The notes below the pieces were generated by a model that saw nothing but the letters and a program-made list of their open reading frames with translations, did no database searches and was not told the origin of the DNA. A DNA stretch of 64,000 bases, taken from the NCBI GenBank assembly GCA_039187315.1, contig JBCCZQ010000004.1, positions 29,182-93,181 of the forward strand, in the 5' to 3' direction. Of the stretch, positions 25,144 through 33,306 are shown piece by piece. Both the position numbers and the translations under genes were made by a program. Every line of letters begins with the position of its first letter. Position 1 is the first letter of the stretch. This stretch comes from JANQQZ01 sp039187315. GTDB taxonomy: Bacteria; Planctomycetota; Phycisphaerae; Phycisphaerales; UBA1924.

Positions 25144-26607
25144 CTAGGCGTAGCGGCTGCGATCGGTGCGGAACGGCTCGTCGAGGTTCACGATCATGTA
25201 CCGCAGCGCGTCCGCGGCGTGGTCGGGGCCGTCCTTGGCCGGCTCGAGGCTCGTCGGCGACTGCTCCGGGTAGTGGTAGCGCTCGAGCGCGTCGATCAGG
25301 TGCACGCACCGGCGGTGGATGAGCAGCTTCGCAGGGCCCGACGCGGGCGCGAGCCGGGCTGTCACGAGCCGGATCCCCTGCTGGACGGCCGAGGGACGGG
25401 CGCGGACGGTCAGGCCGGCGTGTCGCAGCACAGCGATGTCGCTCAGCCCGGTCTGACCGGAGCGCTGGTGGCCGGCGGGGTCGACGCCGATCCAAACCGG
25501 CGCTGGCCAGCCGCCGCCGCAGATCGCGCGGGCGTGGTCTTCGAGCACGGTCTCGCGTTCAACGCGTTCGCCGACAACGCGGACCACGCCCTCTCGGTCG
25601 ACGCACGCGTGCAGGACGACGGTCGGTGCCCGGAATCCGAAGTCCATGCCCGCGATCCAGGTCAGTCCCGACGCATCATGCTCGACCGCATCATCGAAGA
25701 CGTGCGCCGTCCGGTCGAAGGCCGGGTAGACCGCGTCCGTTCGGCGTGGGCGTTTGCAGAGCATCTCGGACTCCCAGACGGGCAGCGAGACGCGGCGCTT
25801 CATCGTGATCGCGTCTTCGATGTCGATGTGACCTTCCTGCTCGGGCGGGAGCACCTTCGCGCGGCCGCCGCACTCGTCCCAGAGCGCGCAGGGGGTGCCG
25901 TCTGCTGCGTGGCATTGAAACTCGTCGGTGCAGCGGGCGAGGACGTCGGTGACGCCCCACTTGAACAGGGCTCGCGTGCCGCGTTGCGCCTCGCTGACGA
26001 GGTCGGCCATCATGCCAAATGGCCGGTGCATGGTCGAGAGGCACTCGATGACGCCGCGGACGCGTCCGCCCTCGAGGTTGGTCGACCGCGTGACGAGCTG
26101 GGCGGCCTCCCAGATAGCTGGGCTGATCAGGTCCACCTCGTCGCAGCGGAGCTTCTGGACGCGTGTGCCTCGGATGGCGGCGTGGCTGGCGGCGAGGAGC
26201 TCGACGCGGGAGCCGCTGGTCAGCCGCAGGCGCTTGTCGGTCGGCTTGCCATCGACGAGCTCGGCGAAGCCGGGTCGCTCGAAGATGCCGCGGAGGTGCG
26301 CGTGCATGCGGCCCGCTTGCTCGAGGCTGCCCGCAACGATGCGGATCTCGACGCCGGGCTTGAAGACCATGTCCAGTGCCGTGGCGACGGCGCCCAAGAA
26401 CGTCTTGCCCCCGCCGCGGTTGGCCCAGACGACCGCGTCGCGCGGCCTGCGGTCCTCGAAGAAGGCGTGGCAGATATAGGCGAACGGTGCGCCCAGGCCC
26501 TGGCAGCCGGCGGGCGTCACCGCCCCCATCGGCGGACGGGGCATCGTTACCCCGATGCGCTCCCGGAGGAACCCGTGCAGCTGGTCATCGTTTTCTGGCC
26601 GGTCCAT
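25144..26607 (-). CDS. Phage terminase large subunit-like ATPase/nuclease
   Basis: 487 aa from the ATG at 26607 (ribosome site GGGGAC just upstream); this overlaps the end of the upstream GNAT gene by 23 bases. Walker A is RGGGKT (R64-T69) and Walker B is LRCDEVDLI, with the coupling region IECLSTMHRPFG after it. The C-terminal RNase H-like nuclease shows its acidic motifs in GMDFGFR, GVDPAG and DHAADALRYM. Terminases translocate DNA into phage heads. No portal, capsid or tail gene lies nearby, so this is a degenerate prophage remnant or a domesticated gene. A four-Cys/His region (CTDEFQCHAADGTPCALWDEC) between the two domains looks like a zinc-type insert. Confidence 0.85.
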   Translation of the reverse strand: MDRPENDDQLHGFLRERIGVTMPRPPMGAVTPAGCQGLGAPFAYICHAFFEDRRPRDAVVWANRGGGKTFLGAVATALDMVFKPGVEIRIVAGSLEQAGRMHAHLRGIFERPGFAELVDGKPTDKRLRLTSGSRVELLAASHAAIRGTRVQKLRCDEVDLISPAIWEAAQLVTRSTNLEGGRVRGVIECLSTMHRPFGMMADLVSEAQRGTRALFKWGVTDVLARCTDEFQCHAADGTPCALWDECGGRAKVLPPEQEGHIDIEDAITMKRRVSLPVWESEMLCKRPRRTDAVYPAFDRTAHVFDDAVEHDASGLTWIAGMDFGFRAPTVVLHACVDREGVVRVVGERVERETVLEDHARAICGGGWPAPVWIGVDPAGHQRSGQTGLSDIAVLRHAGLTVRARPSAVQQGIRLVTARLAPASGPAKLLIHRRCVHLIDALERYHYPEQSPTSLEPAKDGPDHAADALRYMIVNLDEPFRTDRSRYA

Positions 26608-27355
26608 GGTCCCCGTCCCCTGTTTCGGATCGTGCTTTCGGTCGCTCGGCGGCGTAGGCGATGGGCGGGGCAAGCAGGGCGCCTGCAGCGAGGGCGGCCA
26701 GGCGGTCGACCGTCAGGCCGCGGGCCCGGCGGGTCGACGCGTTGGCTCTCGACCACGTGCGCAGCGCGCGTTCGAGCGATGGCGACGGAGTCGTGCGCTT
26801 GCGCAGCAAACGTTCGGCTGCTTCTTCGACGTCCGCGGTGCGAAGCGCGGCCAGCAGCCTGCGGTCACGGTCGGGCATCGCCGGCGCGGGCAGGCGTCGC
26901 ATGCCGGCCCGCTCAAAGAACGGGCAGACGGCGCCCATGGCGGCGATCGCCTCGGTGTGCTCGGTCTCCGGGTCGGCGAGGTATGCGCGAACGAGCCGCA
27001 CCGCGAGGCTCAGGCCGCGGTAGCGAGGATCGACGATGACGCGGCTGATGGTGCGCAGGCCCGTGTTGATCGCCCGGGCGCGGGCCCGCTTGTCGGGGTC
27101 GCAGTAGCGTCCTGGCCAGGCGTGTGCTCGCCAGAGCCCGTTGAGCGTCGGCCGGCTGCTGACGAGCACACCGGCGAGCTCGCCGCGGCGGGTCTCGACG
27201 GCTCGCAGGACGCGGCAGATCGTGGCGGGATGCCCCGGTCGGTAGTGCAGCGGGGCGAGGGCGCGGTAGTTGCTGCGCTCGCCCGGCTCGATACGGAGCC
27301 TGTGGTGCTGATCGGGCCCCGGTTTGGTGTCGATCAGGAACGCCGGTGTTCGCAT
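26585..27355 (-). CDS. GNAT-fold protein, COG2401/Mom-like acyltransferase half
   Basis: 256 aa from the ATG at 27355. Residues about 25-155 have a GNAT-like pattern: YRALAPLHYRPGHP, RGELAGVLVSSRP, then NTGLRTISRVIVDPRYRGLS and AIAAMGAVCPFFERAGM. This matches the acetyltransferase-like half of COG2401, in which an ABC ATPase is fused to a predicted acetyltransferase. The phage Mu Mom DNA-modification protein belongs to the same fold. Here the two halves are separate but overlapping genes. The C-terminal 100 residues are Arg-rich with an Ala-rich hydrophobic patch (LAALAAGALLAPPIAYA). A Mom-like DNA modification role is inference. Confidence 0.72.
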   Translation of the reverse strand: MRTPAFLIDTKPGPDQHHRLRIEPGERSNYRALAPLHYRPGHPATICRVLRAVETRRGELAGVLVSSRPTLNGLWRAHAWPGRYCDPDKRARARAINTGLRTISRVIVDPRYRGLSLAVRLVRAYLADPETEHTEAIAAMGAVCPFFERAGMRRLPAPAMPDRDRRLLAALRTADVEEAAERLLRKRTTPSPSLERALRTWSRANASTRRARGLTVDRLAALAAGALLAPPIAYAAERPKARSETGDGDHGPARKR

Positions 27356-28044
27356 AGTCCCCGCCGCCCAGGATCGAGCCTGTGGATCTCGGCGGGTGCT
27401 TCGAAGGGGACGAAGACAAGCAGGTCTGGGCGCAGCTCGGCGGCGAGCTCGTCGTGGGCTGTGGCCGCGACAAGGCCCGTGTCCGCGGGCAGTGTTCGTC
27501 GCGCGGCGACAGCCAGTGCCGAGGCGGTGGGGGAGTCGAGCGTGCTGGCGAACTCGTCTGCGAGGACGAGCGCGGCTCGGCCGGAGGCGTCGCGGATGCT
27601 GCGTGCGTTGTCGAAGGCGAGCGCGATGGCCAGGCGGGCGCGCTCGCCCTCGGAGAGCCGTCCTGCGGGGGTGACGAGCCGGCGGGCGTCAGCGAGGCCG
27701 AGCCGCGAGAGCAGGGTCAGCGCCTCGTCGAGCGGCCGATCGATGAGATCGACTGGGGCCTTGCGGATCCGCCTCGGGACAGGTTCGACGCGGACGCATC
27801 GCGGGTGTGAGCGCGCGAGCGCGTCGATCAGCAGGGACTTGCCGGCGCCGCTTGGGCCTGTAACGAGCGCGGCGGTGCAGGTTTCCAGCTCGGCTCGGAG
27901 TCGTTTGGCGTCATCGATAGCGCGTCGGCGGACGGTCCTGGCGCGCTGTCGGCCGGCGCTGGGTTCGATGGGCAGGCCGAAGGCTGCGCGGACACGCGTG
28001 GTCCTGGTCAGGCCGGTGCGTTGGCGTGGGCGTGGCTCAGTCAC
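27334..28044 (-). CDS. ABC-type ATPase, COG2401-like half
   Basis: 236 aa. The start, RTGLTRTTRVRAAFGL, resembles the COG2401 ATPase start. Walker A is GPSGAGKS (G63-S70), the ABC signature is LSEGERARLAIAL near residue 130, and Walker B is ALVLADEFASTLD near 160, with an H-loop-like TAHDEL. There is no membrane domain, so it is not a transporter. Its end overlaps the GNAT gene by 22 bases and its start overlaps the upstream HTH gene by 8 bases, so the cassette is tightly packed. In known COG2401 proteins the two halves are one chain. Confidence 0.8.
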   Translation of the reverse strand: MTEPRPRQRTGLTRTTRVRAAFGLPIEPSAGRQRARTVRRRAIDDAKRLRAELETCTAALVTGPSGAGKSLLIDALARSHPRCVRVEPVPRRIRKAPVDLIDRPLDEALTLLSRLGLADARRLVTPAGRLSEGERARLAIALAFDNARSIRDASGRAALVLADEFASTLDSPTASALAVAARRTLPADTGLVAATAHDELAAELRPDLLVFVPFEAPAEIHRLDPGRRGLCEHRRS

Positions 28045-28507
28045 CGCGGCGGTCCCGCTGGTTGGGCGCGGCTCGCCCGGTCTCCTGGGCGAGCTCGAAC
28101 ATGGCTTCGACGGCGTCGCGGTGCCTGCGGACGCTGTAGAGGCTCATGCCCAGCTCGCGTGCGATGACCCGGAGGCTCTTGCCCTTGATGTAGTGCCAGT
28201 TGGCTACGCGTCTCCGTGTTGGGCGCCAGCTATCAGCCTGGGCGGCCACGAAATCGAACCTCGGGTCGAGCATGCGTGTGGTGATGCGTCTGGCGCGTCG
28301 GCGGAGGGCTCTTGGGTCGGTGCCGAGCTCGGCGGCGATGGTCGAGCATGGACGGCCGGCGTCGAACATGTCCTCGATGAGGCGTCGATCGGGGGGATCG
28401 AGGAGCTTGGCTCTTCGTGTGAGCTGCTGGGCCTGGGCGCGTGTGCGACGGCGTCTCAGGTCGGTCGTGTTGGTACTGGCGGCGACGAGCGCGGTACTGA
28501 CAATCAT
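28037..28507 (-). CDS. Helix-turn-helix protein of the phage cassette
   Basis: 156 aa from the ATG at 28507, with GAGG 6 bases upstream. Two HTH-like segments are visible: RRLIEDMFDAGRPCSTIAAE followed by LGTDPRALRRRARR, and KGKSLRVIARELGMSLYSVR followed by RHRDAVE. The rest is Arg-rich. Such duplicated HTH proteins act as small terminase-like DNA-binding subunits or late regulators in phages; a small-terminase role is possible given the operon order. It is the first gene of the minus-strand operon and is divergent from the repressor gene. Confidence 0.68.
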   Translation of the reverse strand: MIVSTALVAASTNTTDLRRRRTRAQAQQLTRRAKLLDPPDRRLIEDMFDAGRPCSTIAAELGTDPRALRRRARRITTRMLDPRFDFVAAQADSWRPTRRRVANWHYIKGKSLRVIARELGMSLYSVRRHRDAVEAMFELAQETGRAAPNQRDRRGD

Positions 28508-28619
28508 GAAAACCTCGTTTCTAAGTTGTTTGGGGTTGCAATCGCGCCGATCTGTGTTCACAATTGAAAAAACACAGCAGCATGTTCTCTCAAGACAGAA
28601 CTATTTGCAAGGAACTTGT
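28508..28619. promoter_or_regulatory. AT-rich divergent control region with inverted repeat
   Basis: This 112-base gap is clearly richer in A+T than its surroundings and separates the minus-strand cassette from the repressor gene. CTGTGTT (28552-28558) and AACACAG (28571-28577) form a perfect 7-bp inverted repeat with a 12-base spacer, a likely operator for the S24-type repressor. AAGGA at about 28609-28613 is the repressor's ribosome binding site. TTGAAA at 28564-28569 is a possible -35, but no clear -10 is placed with it. Confidence 0.55.
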
Positions 28620-29624
28620 ATGGTAAAGCTCCGAAAGGGCGCACACCGGCGGTCGGTTGGATCCTGTGTGGATGAAACTGGGCGTTCCAGTGATGCTGGG
28701 CAAGCGCGTGTGGGTCGTTCTGTTGGAGGCGGTGCGATCAGCGGGCTTCGTTTGACGAGCTTGGGCTTGCTGCTGCGTGAGCGGCGAGTGTCGCTGGGTC
28801 TGTCGTTGACGACGCTGGCCGCTCGCGTTGGATGTGCGAAGAGCCTGCTTTCACAGATCGAGACGGGCGTGCGATCGACGCCGCCGAAGCCGACGATGCT
28901 GCGCAAGCTGGAGTCAGCGCTCGGCTGGCCGGCTGGCTGGCTGGATGAGCCGGCAGCGTGGGCGCGGACGCCCGAGGGGGTTCGCCGGCAGGTGGAGCGG
29001 AGTTCGGAGGCAGCGCGTCGGCTGCGTGCGATCCTCGCCGAGGCCGCATCGGGGTCCGGGTCGGACCGGGTCCGTGCGGGGTCGGTTCGCGGCACGCTTG
29101 ACGGTTTGTACGCATCGGGCGAGCTCCGCCGGCTCGTAGATGCGGTGGATCCTCTTGGGTCGGCGTTGAGGGGTCCGGGCCTGGATTCGGTGTTTCCCGC
29201 TTCGCTGCCGCACGAGGTGCCGCTAATCAACCGCGTGGTGGCGGGGTACCCGACGGAGTTCACGGATCTGGGGTATCCGGCGCGGGTGGCGGACGAGTAT
29301 GTGCGTGTGCCTGATCTGGCGGACCCGGACGCGTTCGCAGCGCGTGTGGTGGGCGATTCGATGTCGCCAGACTATCGGGAGGGGGATGTCGTGGTGTTCA
29401 GCCCAGCGAAGGCTGTGCGCGACGGATGTGACTGCTTCGCTCGCCTGGAGCCCGATCAGACCACAACCTTCAAACGGGTCTTCTTTGAGACGGACGGCGA
29501 TGGGGCGGAGCGGATCCGGCTTCAGCCGCTGAACGCGTCGTATCCGCCGACCGTGCTGCCGCGATCGGAGGTGGCGGGGCTGTACCGGGCGGTTTCGGTC
29601 GTACGGACGCTGCCGGACGGTTGA
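28620..29624 (+). CDS. XRE-family repressor with S24 (LexA/CI-like) autocleavage domain
   Basis: 334 aa from the ATG at 28620, with AAGGA 6 bases upstream. The HTH lies at about 55-95 (LSLTTLAARVGCAKSLLSQI). The C-terminal domain shows GDSMSPDYREGDVVVFSP with catalytic S247, and K285 in TTTFKRVFF, the Ser-Lys pair of LexA/CI self-cleavage. It is expected to hold the divergent cassette silent and to release it on DNA damage. The region between HTH and protease (about 100-210) is long and Arg-rich. This repressor supports the phage origin of 25.1-29.6 kb. Confidence 0.88.
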   Translation: MVKLRKGAHRRSVGSCVDETGRSSDAGQARVGRSVGGGAISGLRLTSLGLLLRERRVSLGLSLTTLAARVGCAKSLLSQIETGVRSTPPKPTMLRKLESALGWPAGWLDEPAAWARTPEGVRRQVERSSEAARRLRAILAEAASGSGSDRVRAGSVRGTLDGLYASGELRRLVDAVDPLGSALRGPGLDSVFPASLPHEVPLINRVVAGYPTEFTDLGYPARVADEYVRVPDLADPDAFAARVVGDSMSPDYREGDVVVFSPAKAVRDGCDCFARLEPDQTTTFKRVFFETDGDGAERIRLQPLNASYPPTVLPRSEVAGLYRAVSVVRTLPDG

Positions 29625-29941
29625 TGGCGGTTCTGTGACGGGGGTGTCGGAGTCGGGAACTTGTCGGCTCGGCCGTGCGGACGGGGGTAGGTTGGTTCGT
29701 TGGTTGGTTGGCGGGCGTGGCGGGTGACGCGTGGGGTGGTGTGCCGTATGCTTTCGCCGTGCAGCGGCTGCGGGGGTGGCCGCGGGGCCGCCGGTGGGTG
29801 CTGGCGCTCGATCGGTGGACCGATGGTTGCCGCGAGCCAGCGGGTGAGCCCGACGCGAGTGGGGGATGCCGCGGACCGCGGGGCCCGATGACAGCGACGC
29901 CCGTGCGCCCGGTAGCGGCGTGCCGGTGAGGAGCGCGAACG
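29625..29941. repeat. Intergenic region with GGTT repeat
   Basis: This 317-base gap follows the repressor gene. Positions 29689-29710 read as an imperfect (GGTT)n run (GTTGGTTCGTTGGTTGGTTG). Short reading frames across it lack ribosome sites and recognisable sequence. No RNA gene is seen. A weak ribosome site, GAGGAGC-like (GTGAGGAGCG), lies just before the gene at 29942. Confidence 0.5.
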
Positions 29942-31192
29942 ATGGCGAAGATGTTCTACTCGCTCGACGAGGCGGCGCAGGCGTTGGGCAAGACGCCCGC
30001 CGAGATCCGGGCGATGGTCGAGTCGGGCGAGTTGCAGGAGTTCCGTTCGGGGGACGATCTTGTCGTCAAGCGTGAGCAGGTCGACCTGCTGCGCGGCGAC
30101 GATCCGAGCGAAGGCTCGATCGCGAGTGAGATCCTCGGGACGGGCGACACGGGCGTTGGTGAGGTCGGCGCCGAGGCGTCCGCGTTCGACGAGGACTCGC
30201 TGGGCATGATCGGCTTGTCGGACTCGGTGATGGACGACGATGCGCCGATCGTCGATGCGGGCAACGAGGACAGCCTGGTGATCGGCCTCGAAGAGAGTTC
30301 CATGGCTGGCTCGCTGAACCAGGAGGATCTTGGGCAGCCGGAGCTTGGCGATGAGATGGCGGACGAGCCGTCCGACACGGGCGTGTCGGCAAGCTCGGGC
30401 GGGAGCATCGGGCTGACGGACTCGGTGACGGACACGGCCGCGGTCGTTGGCGACACAACGGCGGGCAGCAGCACGAGCGATCCTTCGCCCAGCGGCGACT
30501 CGGTTGGTTTGAGCGGCAGCGGCCTTGGCAGCGGTATCGGCTTGGCGCCGCTGACCGATCCTGCTGACCCCGGCGCGAGCGGTTCTGGCGTGATCAGCCT
30601 GGCGAACGAGTCGGGCGGCGATATCCCGATCGAGCTCGGCAGCGTGGACGCGAAGGATCAGACGGGGATCAGCATCTTCGACGACTCGCTGGAGGACGAC
30701 GACGCGTCCGCGGCGACGATCGTGACCACGGATGCGACGGCGCCCGACATGTCGACGCCGGACTTCGATGCCGGCGCATCGGGCTCGGGCCTGCTGGACC
30801 TGACACGCGAGGGTGACGACACGTCGCTGGGTGTCGACCTGATCGGCGATGCGGGCGGGAGCGCCGCGGGCGTCGACGCCGGCGTAGCGGCTGGTGCGTT
30901 GTTCGAAACGCCCGACGCTGGCGAAACGGATCTGGCGACGGCTGCGCCGATGGCGGCATTCGCCGAGGCGTACGACGGGGGCGGGTCGGGGCTCGTTGGT
31001 GGGCTGGCGCTGGGAGTGATCCTCGCGGCCCTGTTCACAGGTGCGATCGGCATCCTGTGGATGCGCGGTGGCACCGGTGCGCAGTTGTTCGAGCTGATCG
31101 GCGATGTGCCGTGGTTCGCGCCGGCGGCGGCTATCGCTGGGCTGACGCTGGTGGTCACGCTGATCGCGTGGGCGCTTGGGCGTCGCGGCTGA
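29942..31192 (+). CDS. HTH (excisionase/MerR-like) protein with acidic linker and two C-terminal membrane helices
   Basis: 416 aa. The N-terminal 50 residues are a MerR/excisionase-type DNA-binding domain (MFYSLDEAAQALGKTPAEIR, then GELQEFRSGDDLVV). Residues about 55-345 are a Ser/Gly/Asp-rich, low-complexity acidic region with repeated short motifs such as GLTDSV and SGSGLG. Two hydrophobic helices close the protein (GLALGVILAALFTGAIGILW and WFAPAAAIAGLTLVVTLIAW). A membrane-tethered DNA-binding protein of this plan is common in planctomycetes, and the role is unknown. GGAG lies 7-10 bases before the ATG. Confidence 0.78.
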   Translation: MAKMFYSLDEAAQALGKTPAEIRAMVESGELQEFRSGDDLVVKREQVDLLRGDDPSEGSIASEILGTGDTGVGEVGAEASAFDEDSLGMIGLSDSVMDDDAPIVDAGNEDSLVIGLEESSMAGSLNQEDLGQPELGDEMADEPSDTGVSASSGGSIGLTDSVTDTAAVVGDTTAGSSTSDPSPSGDSVGLSGSGLGSGIGLAPLTDPADPGASGSGVISLANESGGDIPIELGSVDAKDQTGISIFDDSLEDDDASAATIVTTDATAPDMSTPDFDAGASGSGLLDLTREGDDTSLGVDLIGDAGGSAAGVDAGVAAGALFETPDAGETDLATAAPMAAFAEAYDGGGSGLVGGLALGVILAALFTGAIGILWMRGGTGAQLFELIGDVPWFAPAAAIAGLTLVVTLIAWALGRRG

Positions 31193-31219
31193 CGCGGGCC
31201 CGCACACGGACGGCGTGGA

Positions 31220-31660
31220 TTAGCCGAGGTCCGCGGGATCGACGATCGCGGGCCTGCTTGCGCGGCCGCCTGGGATGCCCAGGCGTGTAAGCAGTCCGGT
31301 CACGGCGTATCGGAGCCCTGTAGTTGTTGGGTTGGACGCGTCGATGCTTGCCGAGAGGACGCGGCCGCGTGCATCGGTAACGTCCAGATGGAGCCAGCGT
31401 CCTGCATCGACCCGGCTGACGCGGGCTGCGGGGAGCTCGATCGGGATGTCGATGCGGTTGGCGTGGTCGATGAGCGTTGCGTCGGTGCGATTTCCGGTGA
31501 TGGTGATGGCGAGGACCACGTCGCTGTTCCGTCGTGTGTGGCTCGGATCGGGCAGGATGTCGGCGACGGCCGAACGCGGGAGCTTCCAGGCAACGGCGAT
31601 CGCGGTGTGCTCGCGTGAGGCCGGCAGCTGATCAACGGTTGGGCGGCCGAGCACGCTCAT
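31220..31660 (-). CDS. Hypothetical protein coupled to a GbsR-like regulator
   Basis: 146 aa from the ATG at 31660, which overlaps the stop of the upstream regulator (ATGA). The protein is beta-rich with LPRSAVADILPDPSH, VLAITITGNRTDATLIDHAN and RWLHLDVTDARGRVLSAS as its clearest blocks. It has no signal peptide or membrane helix. I do not recognise the family. Translational coupling with the regulator suggests a linked function such as ligand binding. Confidence 0.65.
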   Translation of the reverse strand: MSVLGRPTVDQLPASREHTAIAVAWKLPRSAVADILPDPSHTRRNSDVVLAITITGNRTDATLIDHANRIDIPIELPAARVSRVDAGRWLHLDVTDARGRVLSASIDASNPTTTGLRYAVTGLLTRLGIPGGRASRPAIVDPADLG

Positions 31661-32214
31661 GGCATCTTCCCGAGGAGCTTGGCGGCGGTTTCGAGGCCCT
31701 TGCCGCTTGGTCCGGCGAAGCGTTGGCTGAGCTTCTCGAGCGTCTGGAAGAACTCGAGCATGCGTTCGATGCGCTTCTGGAGAGAGGCCAGGTCCTGCTG
31801 CTGCTGCGGGTCGCCCGAGGCGTCCGGCGGCGGGCAGCGGTCGTGGATCTCGAACATGCGTGCGAGCAGCGGCTCGACCTCGCGCTTCATGCGTTCGCGC
31901 ACGATGGATCGGAAGATGGACCAGACGTCCTGGTCGGCTTCGAAGTATTCCTTGCGGTCGCCGCGTTTGTGGGTTCGGCTGACGATGCCCCAGTCGAGCA
32001 GGGCGCGGATGGACATGGACGCGTTGCCGCGTGAGATCTGGAGGCGGTCCATGATCTCGTCGGTGTTCATCGGCTCGCCGGCGATGTAGAGCAGGGCGTG
32101 GACTTCGGCCATCGTGCGGCTGATGCCCCATGCGCCGGCCATCTGACCCCATGCGGCGATGAACTCATCGGCGATGTGCTGGACGCCGGCGGTGTTCGTG
32201 GGAGAGCTGGCCAT
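31657..32214 (-). CDS. GbsR/MarR-family transcriptional regulator
   Basis: 185 aa from the ATG at 32214; an in-frame ATG at 32253 would add 13 residues that look unlike the family. The winged HTH is at about 25-95 (ISRTMAEVHALLYIAGEPMN, EIMDRLQISRGNASMSIRAL, VSRTHKRGDRKEYFEADQD). The rest is helical, with a coiled segment (LQKRIERMLEFFQTLEKLSQ) for dimers. GbsR proteins control choline/betaine or related genes in Bacillus, but that substrate cannot be assumed here. Its stop overlaps the hypothetical gene start. The 7-base repeats at 32280-32321 lie just upstream. Confidence 0.82.
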   Translation of the reverse strand: MASSPTNTAGVQHIADEFIAAWGQMAGAWGISRTMAEVHALLYIAGEPMNTDEIMDRLQISRGNASMSIRALLDWGIVSRTHKRGDRKEYFEADQDVWSIFRSIVRERMKREVEPLLARMFEIHDRCPPPDASGDPQQQQDLASLQKRIERMLEFFQTLEKLSQRFAGPSGKGLETAAKLLGKMP

Positions 32215-32279
32215 TGGGTGAGTATCTGATGAATGGGTGCGTGGGACAAGCATGAGTTTCAGAAATGATTGAAAATGGG

Positions 32280-32321
32280 AATGGGGAATGGGGAATGGGC
32301 AATGGGCAGCGGGCAGCGGGG
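32280..32321. repeat. Six tandem 7-base units (AATGGGG family)
   Basis: AATGGGG, AATGGGG, AATGGGC, AATGGGC, AGCGGGC and AGCGGGG follow each other at 32280-32321. They lie between the GbsR-like gene and the UbiA gene, both on the minus strand. Two AGTGGGG units occur at 51796-51809 in another gap, so the unit is dispersed. Confidence 0.85.
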
Positions 32322-32342
32322 GTGGGTTCGTAGGCGAGGAGG

Positions 32343-33260
32343 CTAGATCAAGAGATCAAGAAGTCCGGTGAAACCGAGGGCGAGGCTGGCCAGGCCGTTG
32401 TAGGTGAAGAAGGCCATCGGGATCCCGGCGGGTCCGCGGCGAGCGAGGAGGGTGTGCTCGGCGGCGAGGAGCACGAGCACAGCGGCGACCCCGGCGGCGA
32501 AGGCGTGTCCCATGCGGTCGCTGGTCAGGGCTGCGGCGATGAGGGCAGCGGCGGCAGCGGCGTGGAGTGTGCGGCTGATCCAGACCGCGCCGCGCCAGCC
32601 CAGGGCGGCGGGGATGGAGTGGAGCTTTGTGGCTCGGTCGAAGTCGAGGTCCTGGAGGGCATAGATGATGTCGAAGCCGGCGACCCAGACGAGGACGAAG
32701 CCGGCGATCCACCAGAGCTCTGGCGTGTCGGCGAGGGTGTCGGGGCGGACGGCGAGCGCAGCGGCGAGGGGGCTGATCGCGAGTGCGGCGCCGAGGAAGG
32801 CGTGGCAGAGCGCGGAGAAGCGCTTGGTGTAGCTGTAGAGCGCGATGAACCCGAGGACTGGTACGCACAACGCCGCGGGCCACGGGTTGCCCAGCAGGGG
32901 CCAGAAGAGTGTGGCCGTGGCGCAGAAGAGCGAGGCGGCGCCGAGGGCGATGCGCCAGCCGCGGCGTGGGTCGAGCACGCCTGAGGCGACGGCTCGGTTG
33001 GCTGTGCGGGGGTTCGCGGCGTCGAAGCGGGCATCGGCGAGCCTGTTGACGAGCATGGCCCAGGTGCGGGCGAAGACCATGCAGGCGAGGACGAGCAGGG
33101 TCACGATCGCGATGCGCGGCGTCGGCGTGTTGGGCTCGAACGCGAGGGCCATGCCGAGGACGGCGAAGGGCATGGCGAAGACGGTGTGGGCGAGCTTGAT
33201 GTCGCCGAGCGCGAGCGTCAGGGCGGAACGGTGTGGTGTCGGTGCGTCGGCGGTTGGCAT
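32343..33260 (-). CDS. UbiA-family prenyltransferase
   Basis: 305 aa from the ATG at 33260. The first Asp-rich motif is NRLADARFDAANPRTANR (residues about 75-92) and the second is YALQDLDFDRATKLHSIPA (about 195-213); both bind the magnesium-diphosphate of the prenyl donor. Eight or nine hydrophobic helices fit the family. UbiA-type enzymes attach a polyprenyl chain to an aromatic acid in quinone synthesis; menaquinone by the futalosine route is common in planctomycetes, so a MqnP-like role is plausible. No other quinone gene is in the window. Confidence 0.9.
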   Translation of the reverse strand: MPTADAPTPHRSALTLALGDIKLAHTVFAMPFAVLGMALAFEPNTPTPRIAIVTLLVLACMVFARTWAMLVNRLADARFDAANPRTANRAVASGVLDPRRGWRIALGAASLFCATATLFWPLLGNPWPAALCVPVLGFIALYSYTKRFSALCHAFLGAALAISPLAAALAVRPDTLADTPELWWIAGFVLVWVAGFDIIYALQDLDFDRATKLHSIPAALGWRGAVWISRTLHAAAAAALIAAALTSDRMGHAFAAGVAAVLVLLAAEHTLLARRGPAGIPMAFFTYNGLASLALGFTGLLDLLI

Positions 33261-33306
33261 CTGCCTGACAGTAGCGGCCGCGCGTGAGACGGCGTGCGGC
33301 CGGTTG

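Noticed and set aside
26555..28567. Plus-strand frame of 670 codons across the phage cassette
   Set aside because: It is opposite four minus-strand genes with clear Walker, GNAT and HTH motifs; its own translation is low-complexity and Arg-rich.
29675..29929. 84-codon frame after the repressor gene
   Set aside because: No ribosome site, Gly/Arg/Trp-rich sequence from a GGTT repeat, and no known similarity.
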